Under the pieces are notes generated by a model. It saw only the letters and a list, made by a program, of their open reading frames with translations, searched no databases and was not told the origin of the DNA. Below are positions 1 to 8,474 of a stretch of DNA of 64,000 nucleotides, in pieces; within the stretch, counting starts at the first letter, position 1; every line of letters starts with the position of its first letter. Source of the DNA: Schlesneria sphaerica (GTDB lineage: Bacteria > Planctomycetota > Planctomycetia > Planctomycetales > Planctomycetaceae); assembly GCF_044336245.1 (NCBI RefSeq), contig NZ_CP172346.1, positions 6,696,001 through 6,760,000 of the forward strand. The letters run 5' to 3'. The translations under genes were made by a program, and so were the position numbers.

Positions 1-995
1 CAAAGCCAAAAGGCAATCCGGACAGAGCGGCCGCAGTCGCAACGCTGGCATGGGGGATTCTGTACAATTTTCTGTTCGGATTTGCCGGGGCCGTGATGGG
101 CTTTCTCGATTGGCACCAGGGCATGGTCGCGATGATCAATCTGACACCGATCGTTGCCGTGACTCGAACTCTCATTTTTCCCGGCACGTTCTCGTGCTTA
201 GACATCTCTTACTGGCTGCATCTGATGACAGGTTCGATCTGCATCTGGCGGGCAGTGCTGACCATGCAGAAAAGGTTTCGGGTCACCACTGAGGGGAATC
301 CGACTGCGGAGCACAAGTCGCGAGTCGATCTCATAAACTCAACCCCTCACTTTTTGCGACCTCGTTGCACTGATCGTCCATTGCGATGGAAGGACCAGTA
401 CATCCTGGGAGGGGGACAGTTTTCCCGATCCTGCTGGCGAGTGGTGGCTTTTTTGATCTTGATTGGTGTCGTGTTGGGGATTGCGAAGGGAGAGGCTCTG
501 GTTCTGGGAATCGCCGCGATCTGCCTGGTCATACTGGCGATCACCGTCCGTTTCGATGCCCTGGTCACGGCAGAGTTTCGACATCAGACGTGGAACAGCC
601 TCATGCTGCTTCCCTCGGACCCCATGCAAGTGATCGTCGAGAAATTCCGCACAGCAGTCTGGGAGTTCGACGGCCTGTTCATTCCCCTCGTCTGCGCTGT
701 GGGGGCCGGGGCCGTCGACAGGCCATGGGTGATGGTCATGGTGTTGGCCATCGCACTCCCATCGGGTGCGCTCTTGATGCAATCTTCGGTGATCGGTCAG
801 CTCTATTCCCAGTGCTGGTGGACCGGACCCGGTTTGATGATTCTTTTCATCGGTTTGATTTTTATGATCGTGAGTTTCTGGATGGCCCTTCCCACTGAAG
901 TTGCTTTCACTTCAAATCTGGCCATTCTGATCGCCACGATTGTCGCATTTCATTTGCACGTTCGCTGGAGACTGAATACCTGGACTGATGAATAG
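1..995 (+). CDS. ABC-2 type transporter permease-like membrane protein (5' partial)
   Basis: The reading frame is open from the window edge (first whole codon at base 3), so the start lies upstream. The visible ~330 residues are hydrophobic with several membrane spans: a pair near the beginning, a pair after the linker (around VLGIAKGEALVLGI), and three or more toward the end. A motif of the type RPLRWKDQ is followed by membrane segments and an interfacial helix with the sequence LMLLPSDPMQVIVEKFR; both resemble the conserved elements of ABC-2 permeases of planctomycetes. The protein would sit in the inner membrane and work with an ATPase encoded outside the window. It ends 9 bp before the convergent aldo/keto reductase gene. 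The family assignment rests on hydropathy and these motifs; the substrate is unknown. Confidence 0.6.
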   Translation, partial: KPKGNPDRAAAVATLAWGILYNFLFGFAGAVMGFLDWHQGMVAMINLTPIVAVTRTLIFPGTFSCLDISYWLHLMTGSICIWRAVLTMQKRFRVTTEGNPTAEHKSRVDLINSTPHFLRPRCTDRPLRWKDQYILGGGQFSRSCWRVVAFLILIGVVLGIAKGEALVLGIAAICLVILAITVRFDALVTAEFRHQTWNSLMLLPSDPMQVIVEKFRTAVWEFDGLFIPLVCAVGAGAVDRPWVMVMVLAIALPSGALLMQSSVIGQLYSQCWWTGPGLMILFIGLIFMIVSFWMALPTEVAFTSNLAILIATIVAFHLHVRWRLNTWTDE

Positions 996-1004
996 ATCGT
1001 CCTC

Positions 1005-1904
1005 TCAGACGTCGCGCGAAAGGCTGGCGACACGGTTGCTGACTTCCGCATACAGGTCCTGCGGCAACGGACCGGTGGAAGCCGCGGCGATGTTCTCAGA
1101 CAAGTGTTGCGGGTTGCACGTCCCGACGATCGTGGTATGGCAGCAGGGATGAGTGAGTGTATACCGCAACACAAGCTCTGCCCGTTTCATCCCTGACGGC
1201 AGAACCTCATCGAGCCGGGCACGCGTCCAGACATCATTGAGTGCGGGACGCTGAATCTCGGCGTCGGGCCCCCCTTGAGCGATCCCGCCCCGGACGATGA
1301 TTCCCGCTCCCGTCTCCGCCGCCTGAGTAATCAGATCATGGTGCTCTGGGGCCAGGCAGGAGTACGGAATCTGGAATGTGTCAAAGACGTTGAGTGCAAT
1401 CATGCCCGGCAACTCGGGCAGACTGCTTGAAACACCCATGAACCGGATCAGCCCCTGCGATTTGAAGTTCAGCAGCAGGTCGATCAGGCCGTTTCGCTGC
1501 AAGCTGTCCGCATCTCCACCGTGGAATTGCAGAATGTCGAGATGATCGGTTTGAAGTTGATGCAGGCTGCTTTCGAGATTTCTGGTGATGACATCCTGAC
1601 TCCAGGTATGCCTGGTCTCCAGATGGTCAGCATGCTGGATGGGTGCACAACCACATTTTGTGGCCAGAAAATATTCGGAGCGTCGCTGACCGATAAACTG
1701 CCCGATTCGCTGTTCCGTGATGCCGTAGTCCGGAGCCGTGTCGATGAAGTTGATCCCCGAATCGAGAACCAGATTCAGAAAACGATCGGCCGCTTCGTCA
1801 CTGACGACTCGCACCCCCCACGTCCGAGGACCGCGAAGTCCCATGCTTCCGTAACCGAGCTGACTGACTTCCAGTCCGGTCCGTCCAAGTCGCTTTTTCA
1901 GCAT
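1005..1904 (-). CDS. aldo/keto reductase
   Basis: A 299-residue NAD(P)H-dependent oxidoreductase of the aldo/keto reductase (TIM-barrel) superfamily. The N-terminus MLKKRLGRTGLEVSQLGYG is the usual first strand and turn. The catalytic tetrad is visible: Asp and Tyr in FIDTAPDYG, Lys in LATKCG and His in LDILQFHG. A GTCNPQHLSENI motif near the end fits the cofactor phosphate site. The frame can be extended 24 codons upstream, but the ATG at 1904 has a GGGGCGGGGAT ribosome binding site directly before it and matches the family's usual N-terminus, so it was chosen. It converges on the permease gene and lies behind the glycosyltransferase with a ~250 bp gap. The substrate cannot be predicted. The protein lacks an export signal, so it acts in the cytoplasm. 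Confidence 0.9.
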   Translation of the reverse strand: MLKKRLGRTGLEVSQLGYGSMGLRGPRTWGVRVVSDEAADRFLNLVLDSGINFIDTAPDYGITEQRIGQFIGQRRSEYFLATKCGCAPIQHADHLETRHTWSQDVITRNLESSLHQLQTDHLDILQFHGGDADSLQRNGLIDLLLNFKSQGLIRFMGVSSSLPELPGMIALNVFDTFQIPYSCLAPEHHDLITQAAETGAGIIVRGGIAQGGPDAEIQRPALNDVWTRARLDEVLPSGMKRAELVLRYTLTHPCCHTTIVGTCNPQHLSENIAAASTGPLPQDLYAEVSNRVASLSRDV

Positions 1905-2154
1905 ATCCCCGCCCCAGGTCAATACCCGCCGCTTGGCGTTGTCGATGTGATCAATCCGCACGTGAATCGAATTCACTCTACCGGAATTGGCCCGTCAGGT
2001 GGGGGTATTTCCCCGGACAATTTGCCGGGGTGAACGGATCCACGCGGATCACCTGGCGAGATGGTGTCCGCTGTCCTGCAGATGATTCTGCTGGGACTGA
2101 CTGTGAAGAGGGTATTTGCGAGCCCGTTCTTGGGAATGAACTCCACGACGGTGC

Positions 2155-3012
2155 TTAAGCGGCACGGCTGGATTGCCTGGGCATCGGCATCGCTGAATTG
2201 CTGCACTCCTCGCGCTGAAACTTCACCGTTGCGGGAAATGTCTGCTGTGCCGGTTCGTCGTGCGTCACCGGAGTTTCGCGGATCCCTTCCAGTCCCAGCA
2301 GGAACAGGTCGCGAAGCGAGCGGATGATTTCCGGGATGTTGATCTTGGATTGTCCAACGATACGGTCTTCGAAGCGGATGGGGGTTTCGACGATGCGGCA
2401 GCCAATTCGAGTGCAGCGATAGAGGAATTCTTCCTGGAAGGCGTAGCCCTTCGAACGGATTTTGCCGAAGTCCAGTTCCTGTAATTTGCTGACGCGGTAG
2501 CAGCGGAATGCGCCGCTGCAGTCTTTAGCCTTCAGCCCAAGCAGGATGTGCGAGTACCAGTTGATCGACTGACTCATGAAGTGTCGAGTGAGACTCCATC
2601 CCGAGATGCTCCCTCCGGGTACATACCGGGAGCCAATTCCGATATCAGCGACTTCCATGCTTCCATTCAAAGCAGGAAGGTAGCGCGGATGATGGCTGAA
2701 ATCGGCATCCATGTTCAGGACAAATTCGTAGTTGTGATCGATGGCCCACTGAAATCCGGCAATGGTGGCCGCGCCGAGTCCCTCTTTGGCCGTTCTGAGC
2801 AGCAACTTGATGCGGTGATCTTGTGCCATCATCTGCCGTACCACATCGGCAGTTCCGTCAGGCGAGCTGTCGTCAACGACGAGCACATGTGCGTCGGGAA
2901 GCTGCTCCAGCACTTGCGGAACAAGCTTGGCGATATTTTCTCGCTCATTGTACGTGCACAGTGTGACCACGAGTCGATTCGGAACGGCGGTCGTAGCGGC
3001 TGCAGTGGACAT
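2155..3012 (-). CDS. glycosyltransferase family 2, polyprenol-phosphate mannosyltransferase-like
   Basis: A 285-residue GT-A fold glycosyltransferase resembling dolichol/polyprenol-phosphate mannosyl- or glucosyltransferase (DPM1 type), which moves a sugar from a nucleotide donor to a lipid phosphate carrier. The nucleotide-binding start VTLCTYNERENI, the VVDDSSPDGTAD segment and the metal-binding LNMDADFSHHP (DxD-type) are present, as is DCSGAFRCYR with the downstream RSKGYAFQEE acceptor region. There is no C-terminal membrane domain, so this is the soluble, membrane-associated form. The ATG at 3012 has an ACAGGAGTTACTG ribosome binding site. The C-terminal ~40 residues after the catalytic domain are polar and appear specific to this lineage. 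The donor sugar is an inference from family membership. Confidence 0.88.
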   Translation of the reverse strand: MSTAAATTAVPNRLVVTLCTYNERENIAKLVPQVLEQLPDAHVLVVDDSSPDGTADVVRQMMAQDHRIKLLLRTAKEGLGAATIAGFQWAIDHNYEFVLNMDADFSHHPRYLPALNGSMEVADIGIGSRYVPGGSISGWSLTRHFMSQSINWYSHILLGLKAKDCSGAFRCYRVSKLQELDFGKIRSKGYAFQEEFLYRCTRIGCRIVETPIRFEDRIVGQSKINIPEIIRSLRDLFLLGLEGIRETPVTHDEPAQQTFPATVKFQREECSNSAMPMPRQSSRAA

Positions 3013-3309
3013 CAGTAACTCCTGTGAGGTTCGGCTGGTCGGGATAATCGTCGAAGTGGGAAAATGCGTCTAGACCAAGCCGATTACCTGATTGCCTGTT
3101 GATTCGGCTGCCTCATCGGTTCTCGCGACTTGAAATTGTGGTTGACCGTGACGGGAAGGTCGTCCGGGTCACTCACCTCGTTCCGCCTCCGATCTCTCGG
3201 GAAGGGAACATTTGTGCCCTCCGGATTTACTTCCGGGACAGATGAAGTGCATGATTACGGGTCGGTTCAGTTTGTTGCGTGTCGTTCACAAGGATCCGGA
3301 GGGAAACTG

Positions 3310-3744
3310 ATGCCAGCACCAGACGCTTCGCCCAATTTGAAAAAACTTCAAGTCGCGTATCGAGAATGGAATGATTCGCGTGGGGAATCTGTCCAGCAAT
3401 GGCTGGATCTGATGTGTGACGATGTCAGGATGACCTCGTTGTCGGATGGGAACGCGGGAATGGAGTTTACTAAAGCGCTCACGGGGAAGGAGCAGGCAAA
3501 GAACTACTTCAACGAATTACGTGCCACCTGGGAGATGCTCTACTTCCATGCTGACGAATTCATCGAGCAGGGCGACCGTGTCGTCATGCTGGGACGCTGC
3601 TCGTTCAAAAGTAAATTGACGGGGAAGTCGGCTGAGTCGCCAAAGGCAGACTTCTTCCGCTTTCGAGATGGCAAGATCGTGGAATATTTCGATTTCTACG
3701 ACACCGCAAAGGCCTATGCCGCCGCAACACCCGACCCCACCTGA
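3310..3744 (+). CDS. SnoaL-like / NTF2-fold protein
   Basis: A 144-residue protein of the SnoaL/NTF2-like superfamily, small alpha+beta barrels that include isomerases, dehydratases and ligand-binding proteins. Supporting features are the first helix with a tryptophan pair (EWND..QQWLDLM), the strand segment GKEQAKNYFNELRATWEM, the pair DRVVMLGRCSFKS and the terminal strand DGKIVEYFDFYDTAKAY, typical of this fold. The longest frame starts at 3130, but the ATG at 3310 is preceded by GGAGGGAAACTG and begins where similarity to the family begins, so the upstream 60 codons were dropped. It has no signal peptide. It is divergent from the glycosyltransferase and convergent with the ankyrin gene. 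The ligand or reaction is unknown. Confidence 0.75.
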   Translation: MPAPDASPNLKKLQVAYREWNDSRGESVQQWLDLMCDDVRMTSLSDGNAGMEFTKALTGKEQAKNYFNELRATWEMLYFHADEFIEQGDRVVMLGRCSFKSKLTGKSAESPKADFFRFRDGKIVEYFDFYDTAKAYAAATPDPT

Positions 3745-3798
3745 TGATTTTTCGCGTGGTGTGTGAAACCAAGAGAGCGAGAGAGAGTGTGTGTGGCC

Positions 3799-4485
3799 TC
3801 ACGGGGCGTTTGCGGGATCCTTGAGACCCTCCCCTTTTTCCGGCTCCGCTTTCTTTTTTGCTTCTTCGTTCATTTTCAGGAACGGATTCGGCTTCAGTTC
3901 GACGTACCGGATGGACTGGAGATAGTCCAGCACGTTCGCGGACCGCTCGCCCCCCACTTGTGCATGGAAGTGCAGCGAAAAGCCGTGCGGTCCTTTGACA
4001 TCGATCAGCCTGGGCTGGAACGTGAGCAGTGTCCTGACGATATCCACTTGCCCCAGCATGGCCGAGCAGAAAATGTCTGGACGGGCTCCCCGCTCCAACA
4101 GAAGTTCTACGATGTCGTGTCGACCGCAGTGTGATGCTGCGCCGAGTCCACTTTCCCAGTCGTTCGCTCCCCAATTGATGGTCGAAAGGACCAGCCCCGG
4201 CTCTTTCTCCAGCAATCGTTTGACCATCTCAATGTCCGTGTGTGCGAACATCACGAAGTCCTGAATGAGTAAGCGGTTGATCTGGGGATTTTTCCACTTG
4301 GGCTGAAATGCAGGTGCTTCGTAGTCTCGTTCGAAGGGAGCTTCTCGCGGCCCCGCAGGTGACGCGTTGGCTTTGGCGGCATCGGTAGCAGCACTTTCCT
4401 GGCCTCGTAACGATGCGGCCGTTGACAGGAATGCTCCGGCCGTCATGGCGGCGAACGAACGGCGTGAACAGGCATCGTGATTCAT
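3799..4485 (-). CDS. exported ankyrin-repeat protein
   Basis: A 228-residue protein with a likely Tat-type export signal: CSRRSFAAMTAGAFLSTAASLRG has the twin arginine followed by a short hydrophobic stretch. The mature part carries about three ankyrin repeats (HTDIEMVKRLLEKEPG, SHCGRHDIVELLLERGA, AMLGQVDIVRTLLTFQP), the usual helix-turn-helix pattern for protein-protein contacts. The tail is rich in Lys and Glu (NEEAKKKAEPEKGEG). The ATG has AACAGGAAACCAGC upstream. An ankyrin protein exported by Tat probably binds a partner in the periplasm or at the cell surface. It stands alone between the convergent SnoaL-like gene and the CRTAC1 gene; the partner is unknown. Confidence 0.8.
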   Translation of the reverse strand: MNHDACSRRSFAAMTAGAFLSTAASLRGQESAATDAAKANASPAGPREAPFERDYEAPAFQPKWKNPQINRLLIQDFVMFAHTDIEMVKRLLEKEPGLVLSTINWGANDWESGLGAASHCGRHDIVELLLERGARPDIFCSAMLGQVDIVRTLLTFQPRLIDVKGPHGFSLHFHAQVGGERSANVLDYLQSIRYVELKPNPFLKMNEEAKKKAEPEKGEGLKDPANAP

Positions 4486-4700
4486 GTGCTGGTTTCCTGT
4501 TGAAAGTCCGTTGGCAGGTTGCCTGAACAGAGGCCCGGACCTGGAACTTAATTCATCTCTCTAACGAGGTGTTAGGCCCACCTATCCAAAGGACGATGTC
4601 TGCAATGCTGCCACGACGTGGCTGCGGTTGAGCTTCCCATTCAGGCCTGCAAGTTCCGGCGGGAACGAACGCGTGAGATTCGACCTGAGCGTGATATGTC

Positions 4701-6434
4701 TTACCCCCGTTTTTCCAAGGCAGCGACCTCATCGCTGGGGGGCTCGACGATGACGGAATATTGACTGAACTGTGGAGAAGACAAAATCTGCACCTGACCT
4801 GACGGCCAGGTAATCTCGATGGAAACGTTCTCTGCTGCCTCGGGGACATGAAACAGGACACGCGAGTCAGATGTTGAGAGGTAGCTGGCACCGCTGGTGA
4901 TAAATCGGGTCTGGCGGGCCGAATCATACCGCAGCACAATCCGTGTTCCGATCGGGTCCCGGGATGTGGTGCGACCGACAAGTTGCAGTCCGATCCAACG
5001 AGAAGTATGGGGAGTTGTGTTTTCGAGGACGACGGTGGGAGCCAGGATTTGCGAGACCGCAAGGTCAATCCGTCCGTCGTTGTCCAGATCGCAGGCAGAC
5101 AGACCTCGGCCAAGATGCCCCGTCGTGAAATAGGAGCCCGCCTTCGCGGCGACGCTCGAGAAGAGCCGTCCGTCCTGGTTTTCGAGCAGAATGGGGACCT
5201 GAAAACGGGGAGATGTGGGGGAGTGGCGGTTGGCGTGGCCCGTGGCAATACAGACGTCTTCATCCCCGTCACCATCGAAGTCCCGCAGGCAAATTCCCCA
5301 GCCCACGTATTCGGATCCAATCCCTGTGATTCCTAAGGGCTGGCTTACATGCTGGAAGTAGCTTCCCGGCATTGCCCGATACAAGGCCATGGACTCTTTC
5401 TCGAAATTGGTGACCCAGAGATCAGGCAGCATATCTCCGTTAAAATCATTCCCTTCCAAGCCCATACTGCCATCAGGCAGACCTCGTTCATTTCGATCTG
5501 CACCGCTCACGATCGAGACATCGCTGAAGGTGCCTCCGTTGTTCTGGTAGACGAAATTCGGTTCTCCGTCATTTGCGACGTACAGGTCCAGATCAAGATC
5601 TCCATCGAGATCGATTGACAGGACGCCCAACCCCTTTCCTCCGGGTGAAAAGCCCAAATCGGAATGGGCAGACCTGAACCGCCCATCCCCTGTCCCGAGG
5701 AATGCCGAGTCATCGAGTGATACAAAGTTACGCGGGGCGCATGTGTCGCGAAGATTAGAGGGGCGTTCCAGGCAAACGGGATTATTCTCGAAGGACCAGT
5801 TTGCGTAATGGGCGACGTAAAGGTCCAGAACTCCATCCCCGTTAAAGTCTCCCCAGGCTGCCGCAGTACTCCAGGAATCGTCGATGAGTTCACTCTGGCG
5901 AGTCACATCCTGAAAGTGGCCATCGCCCGTGTTGTGCAAAAGTTGAACTCCACCGTAGCCCGTGATGATCACGTCGCAAAATCCATCGTTGTCAAAATCA
6001 GCGGCGTAGGCACCGTGTGAGAAAAAGGCAGCGGGCGGAAAGAGATGTGTTAAATCAACCCCCTTCCAGTTTCCGATGTTACGGTAGAACCCTGTCGGTT
6101 TGGGCTTGATCTGATTTTCGGGAAGCAATTCGCCTCCGCCAGCGATGATCAGGTCGAACATCCCGTCCCGGTCATAGTCCAAGGTCGCCAGACCTCCCCC
6201 AATCGCTTCGATAATCGCGAAATACTCGCTGTTTTCTCCATTATCGTAAGAGAACGGCTTCGCAAAGAAATCCGGTTTTTCGACGAAAGTGATCGGTGCC
6301 GAAAGACTTGCGGGCGTTGGTTCAGACTGGCTGAGAGGGGCTTCCGGAATTTCAGAATTTTGTTGGCAGCTCGACAGGAAAATGACGCATAAGGTCGCAA
6401 GCAGGGGCAGAACAGATTGCTTGTCAAAACGCAT
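4701..6434 (-). CDS. CRTAC1-family FG-GAP/ASPIC-UnbV lipoprotein
   Basis: A 577-residue exported protein. The N-terminus is a lipoprotein signal (hydrophobic stretch ending LSSC). The body is a beta-propeller of FG-GAP/VCBS repeats with calcium-binding loops of the DxDxDG type: DFDNDGFCD, DFNGDGVLD, DLDGDLDLD, DFNGDMLPD, DFDGDGDED and DLDNDGRID. The last ~100 residues form an ASPIC/UnbV domain (IGTRIVLRY near its start and ITWPSGQVQ near its end). Such proteins resemble CRTAC1 of animals and are abundant in planctomycetes; their role is probably binding at the cell surface. The gene is divergent from the DUF1559 gene, sharing a 230 bp AT-rich intergenic region. A second, larger CRTAC1 protein is at 57450-60461. 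Confidence 0.9.
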   Translation of the reverse strand: MRFDKQSVLPLLATLCVIFLSSCQQNSEIPEAPLSQSEPTPASLSAPITFVEKPDFFAKPFSYDNGENSEYFAIIEAIGGGLATLDYDRDGMFDLIIAGGGELLPENQIKPKPTGFYRNIGNWKGVDLTHLFPPAAFFSHGAYAADFDNDGFCDVIITGYGGVQLLHNTGDGHFQDVTRQSELIDDSWSTAAAWGDFNGDGVLDLYVAHYANWSFENNPVCLERPSNLRDTCAPRNFVSLDDSAFLGTGDGRFRSAHSDLGFSPGGKGLGVLSIDLDGDLDLDLYVANDGEPNFVYQNNGGTFSDVSIVSGADRNERGLPDGSMGLEGNDFNGDMLPDLWVTNFEKESMALYRAMPGSYFQHVSQPLGITGIGSEYVGWGICLRDFDGDGDEDVCIATGHANRHSPTSPRFQVPILLENQDGRLFSSVAAKAGSYFTTGHLGRGLSACDLDNDGRIDLAVSQILAPTVVLENTTPHTSRWIGLQLVGRTTSRDPIGTRIVLRYDSARQTRFITSGASYLSTSDSRVLFHVPEAAENVSIEITWPSGQVQILSSPQFSQYSVIVEPPSDEVAALEKRG

Positions 6435-6506
6435 TATTGATCACCCAGATCGTGTAAGATTTTGAAGAGCCTACTGTTCAGATTAAAGATTCATGAAATT
6501 TTTGTG

Positions 6507-6535
6507 TTGCGAATTCATAACGAACTAGGTAAAAA
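6507..6535 (+). promoter_or_regulatory. possible sigma-70 promoter for the DUF1559 gene
   Basis: TTGCGA and TAAAAA are separated by 17 bases in the AT-rich region between the divergent CRTAC1 and DUF1559 genes. The match is moderate (four of six at each box), and the predicted leader would be about 125 bases. This is a sequence-pattern call only. Confidence 0.3.
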
Positions 6536-6664
6536 AGTTCCATCAATTTCAATTGACTCGATGAAATCTCAAATTCTCTCTCTTCCCTTCTGATTTGTCG
6601 TTGACTCGTTTCTTGCGAGCCACGTTTTCGTTGCGTCGTTCTCACATTTCTCGGAGATCGTTCT

Positions 6665-7672
6665 ATGCTGCGCCGAATTCGGAATCAGGGGTTTACTTTG
6701 ATCGAATTGCTGGTGGTGATTGCCATCATTGCAGTTCTGATCGCATTGCTGCTGCCTGCAGTTCAACAGGCACGCGAAGCAGCTCGTCGAACACAGTGCA
6801 AGAACAACGTCAAGCAACTGGGCTTGGCAATGCACAATTACCATGACACCCATAACCGCTTTCCTAACAACAGTCTGCAGTGGGGATACCCAGCGCTGAC
6901 GCCCGAGTGGACCGCCACTCAGCATGGTACAGAACTGACGATGATTCTCCCTTTCATCGATCAAGCGCCATTGTACAACCAGATCAATTTCTTTATTCCC
7001 AACGCAGAAACGATTGTCGTAAATGGTAAGCCAATTTACGACATCATCATCCCCGCCTTCATTTGCCCGACGTCGACTTCACCCGACACCACGGGCCGTG
7101 CGAAGACGAACTATGCTCCATCGCTCGGTGCACAGCGAATGGACGTCAACGGCGGAACTGGCTGCCCTGGCTTGTATCCACCACACGGTCCCCTGGTAGA
7201 CCCACAGCACGCCGCTCGCGGTGGCACAAATGCGGGTGGTTACTTCGGTACCGGACCAGCCGGTCACTCAAACACTTGGAATCCTGCTGAAATCTCCGGA
7301 ATGTTCAGCCGCGGAATCTGGGCCGCCCGCATGCGGGACGTCACCGACGGTACCAGCAACACGATTCTGATGGGGGAAATTCGTCCCGAGTGTGCTGACC
7401 ATCAAAACAACGGCTGGTTCCACAACAACTCGATCTGGACCGCTACGACGGCTCCGATCAACTTCCCAACCTGTCCACAGTCGCCTCCGCGAGCAGATAA
7501 CTGCCACCGGGCCGATACCTGGAACACGTCACAGGGATTCAAGTCACAGCACACAGGCGGCGCTCACTTCCTGTTCTGCGACGGATCGGTCCAGTTCCTT
7601 AGCGAAAACATCGATTACGGCACCTATCAGCGAATGGGTGATCGACGTGATGGTAACACCGTTTCCTTCTAG
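6665..7672 (+). CDS. DUF1559 domain protein with type IV prepilin-like N-terminus
   Basis: A 335-residue protein with a prepilin cleavage/methylation motif (GFTLIELLVVIAIIAVL), in which the residue after Gly is Phe and Glu is at +5, followed by the conserved LLPAVQQAREAARRTQC segment. The C-terminal two thirds is the DUF1559 (SBP_bac_10-like) domain, ending with HTGGAHFLFCDGSVQF, the family signature. The product is expected to be processed by prepilin peptidase and assembled or anchored at the inner membrane as a pseudopilin. The start has TCTCGGAGATCG upstream. A small lipoprotein gene follows on the same strand. A paralogue with the same N-terminus is at 61000-61995. The biological role of DUF1559 proteins, which are greatly expanded in planctomycetes, is not established. 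Confidence 0.93.
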   Translation: MLRRIRNQGFTLIELLVVIAIIAVLIALLLPAVQQAREAARRTQCKNNVKQLGLAMHNYHDTHNRFPNNSLQWGYPALTPEWTATQHGTELTMILPFIDQAPLYNQINFFIPNAETIVVNGKPIYDIIIPAFICPTSTSPDTTGRAKTNYAPSLGAQRMDVNGGTGCPGLYPPHGPLVDPQHAARGGTNAGGYFGTGPAGHSNTWNPAEISGMFSRGIWAARMRDVTDGTSNTILMGEIRPECADHQNNGWFHNNSIWTATTAPINFPTCPQSPPRADNCHRADTWNTSQGFKSQHTGGAHFLFCDGSVQFLSENIDYGTYQRMGDRRDGNTVSF

Positions 7673-7746
7673 TGGTCCGTGTGGTTCAGGCCTTCTCTTA
7701 GCCTCTTGGCTAAAGATGACCGCCTGATTCAAAGTGCTGAACTGCC

Positions 7747-7774
7747 AAGGGGCGCGTCGAACGACGCGCCTCTT
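7747..7774 (+). terminator. hairpin between DUF1559 and lipoprotein genes
   Basis: A 12-base stem (AAGGGGCGCGTC paired with GACGCGCCTCTT, one G-T pair) closes on a GAAC loop, 75 bases after the DUF1559 stop. Only a weak pyrimidine run follows, so it may be a partial terminator or an RNA-stability element that sets different levels of the two genes. Confidence 0.55.
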
Positions 7775-7872
7775 GTGCTTCCGTCTGAACCCTTGCGACA
7801 GCAGACATCTGTCATGCAAGAGATAATGTCCTCTTATGGTTTTCTCGCTTTGTTTGTGACTCGGAGGTTTCG

Positions 7873-8364
7873 ATGCTGTCTCGTTGTGCTCTGTTCGCAG
7901 TAATCGCCATTATCGGGTGTGGCGGCGGGGGCTCCACCCTGAAAGTTGTTCCTGTCTCGGGAACCGTGAACTATAAGGGGCAGCCGGTGAAAGGTGCTGT
8001 CGTTACTTTCGCAACAGATAAAACGCCGCGAACGGCAGTGGGAGTCTGCGACGCGAGCGGAAAGTTTAAGCTCACGACAATCAATTCCAACGACGGAGCA
8101 GTCCCTGGAGAGCACGTTATTACCATCGTGACGTTGCCAGAGCCCGGCAGTGCTATGCCTGCCAATGCCTCCCCGACGGACTACCTGGCACAGATGCAGC
8201 AGGCCCAGCAGAGCTCAAAGGGAAAGAAGCTGCAACCACCCGGCGCCGGAAACACAGGAAAACTGATTCCTGCCAAATACGCAGACGCCTCAAAATCAGG
8301 GCTCAAGCGAACTGTGGTTCCGGGTGAAAAGAACGATTTCACGTTCGATTTGACGGACGACTAA
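7873..8364 (+). CDS. small transthyretin-like lipoprotein
   Basis: A 163-residue predicted lipoprotein: a short hydrophobic signal ending in IIGCGGGG, where Cys is the likely lipidated residue. It is followed by a compact beta-sandwich with the motif VSGTVNYKGQPVKGAVVTF and DASGKFKL, typical of carboxypeptidase-regulatory/transthyretin-like small lipoproteins that accompany DUF1559 genes in planctomycetes. A Lys/Gln/Pro-rich insertion follows TDYLAQMQQAQQ. The start has CTCGGAGGTTTCG upstream. It is 200 bp after the DUF1559 stop, with a hairpin between them, and ends before a strong terminator. The function is not known; the genomic pairing suggests a shared envelope role. A comparable lipoprotein is at 60544-60963. 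Confidence 0.8.
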   Translation: MLSRCALFAVIAIIGCGGGGSTLKVVPVSGTVNYKGQPVKGAVVTFATDKTPRTAVGVCDASGKFKLTTINSNDGAVPGEHVITIVTLPEPGSAMPANASPTDYLAQMQQAQQSSKGKKLQPPGAGNTGKLIPAKYADASKSGLKRTVVPGEKNDFTFDLTDD

Positions 8365-8438
8365 CCGTAGATAACTTGTTCTGGCACTGAAAACTTAGCC
8401 GACAACAGTTTGCTGACGGGCTACTCTGGTACTTCTCG

Positions 8439-8474
8439 ACTCCTCTTGTGGTTACCGCGAGAGGAGTTTTTCGT
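8439..8474 (+). terminator. rho-independent terminator, shared by convergent genes
   Basis: ACTCCTCT at 8439-8446 pairs with AGAGGAGT at 8460-8467; the stem continues inward with G-C and wobble pairs to a three-base TTA loop (8452-8454), and TTTTTCGTTTT follows. The loop is the complement of the TAA stop codon of the convergent TPR gene, so the terminator overlaps the end of that gene. Confidence 0.8.

Noticed and set aside
3130..3309. A 60-codon in-frame extension upstream of the SnoaL-like protein.
   Set aside because: The ATG at 3310 has GGAGGG at good spacing and starts at the family's usual N-terminus.
3771..3796. GAGAGAGCGAGAGAGAGTGTGTGTGG low-complexity tract between convergent genes.
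   Set aside because: Simple-sequence purine/GT run with no hairpin or coding role visible; probably ordinary intergenic noise.
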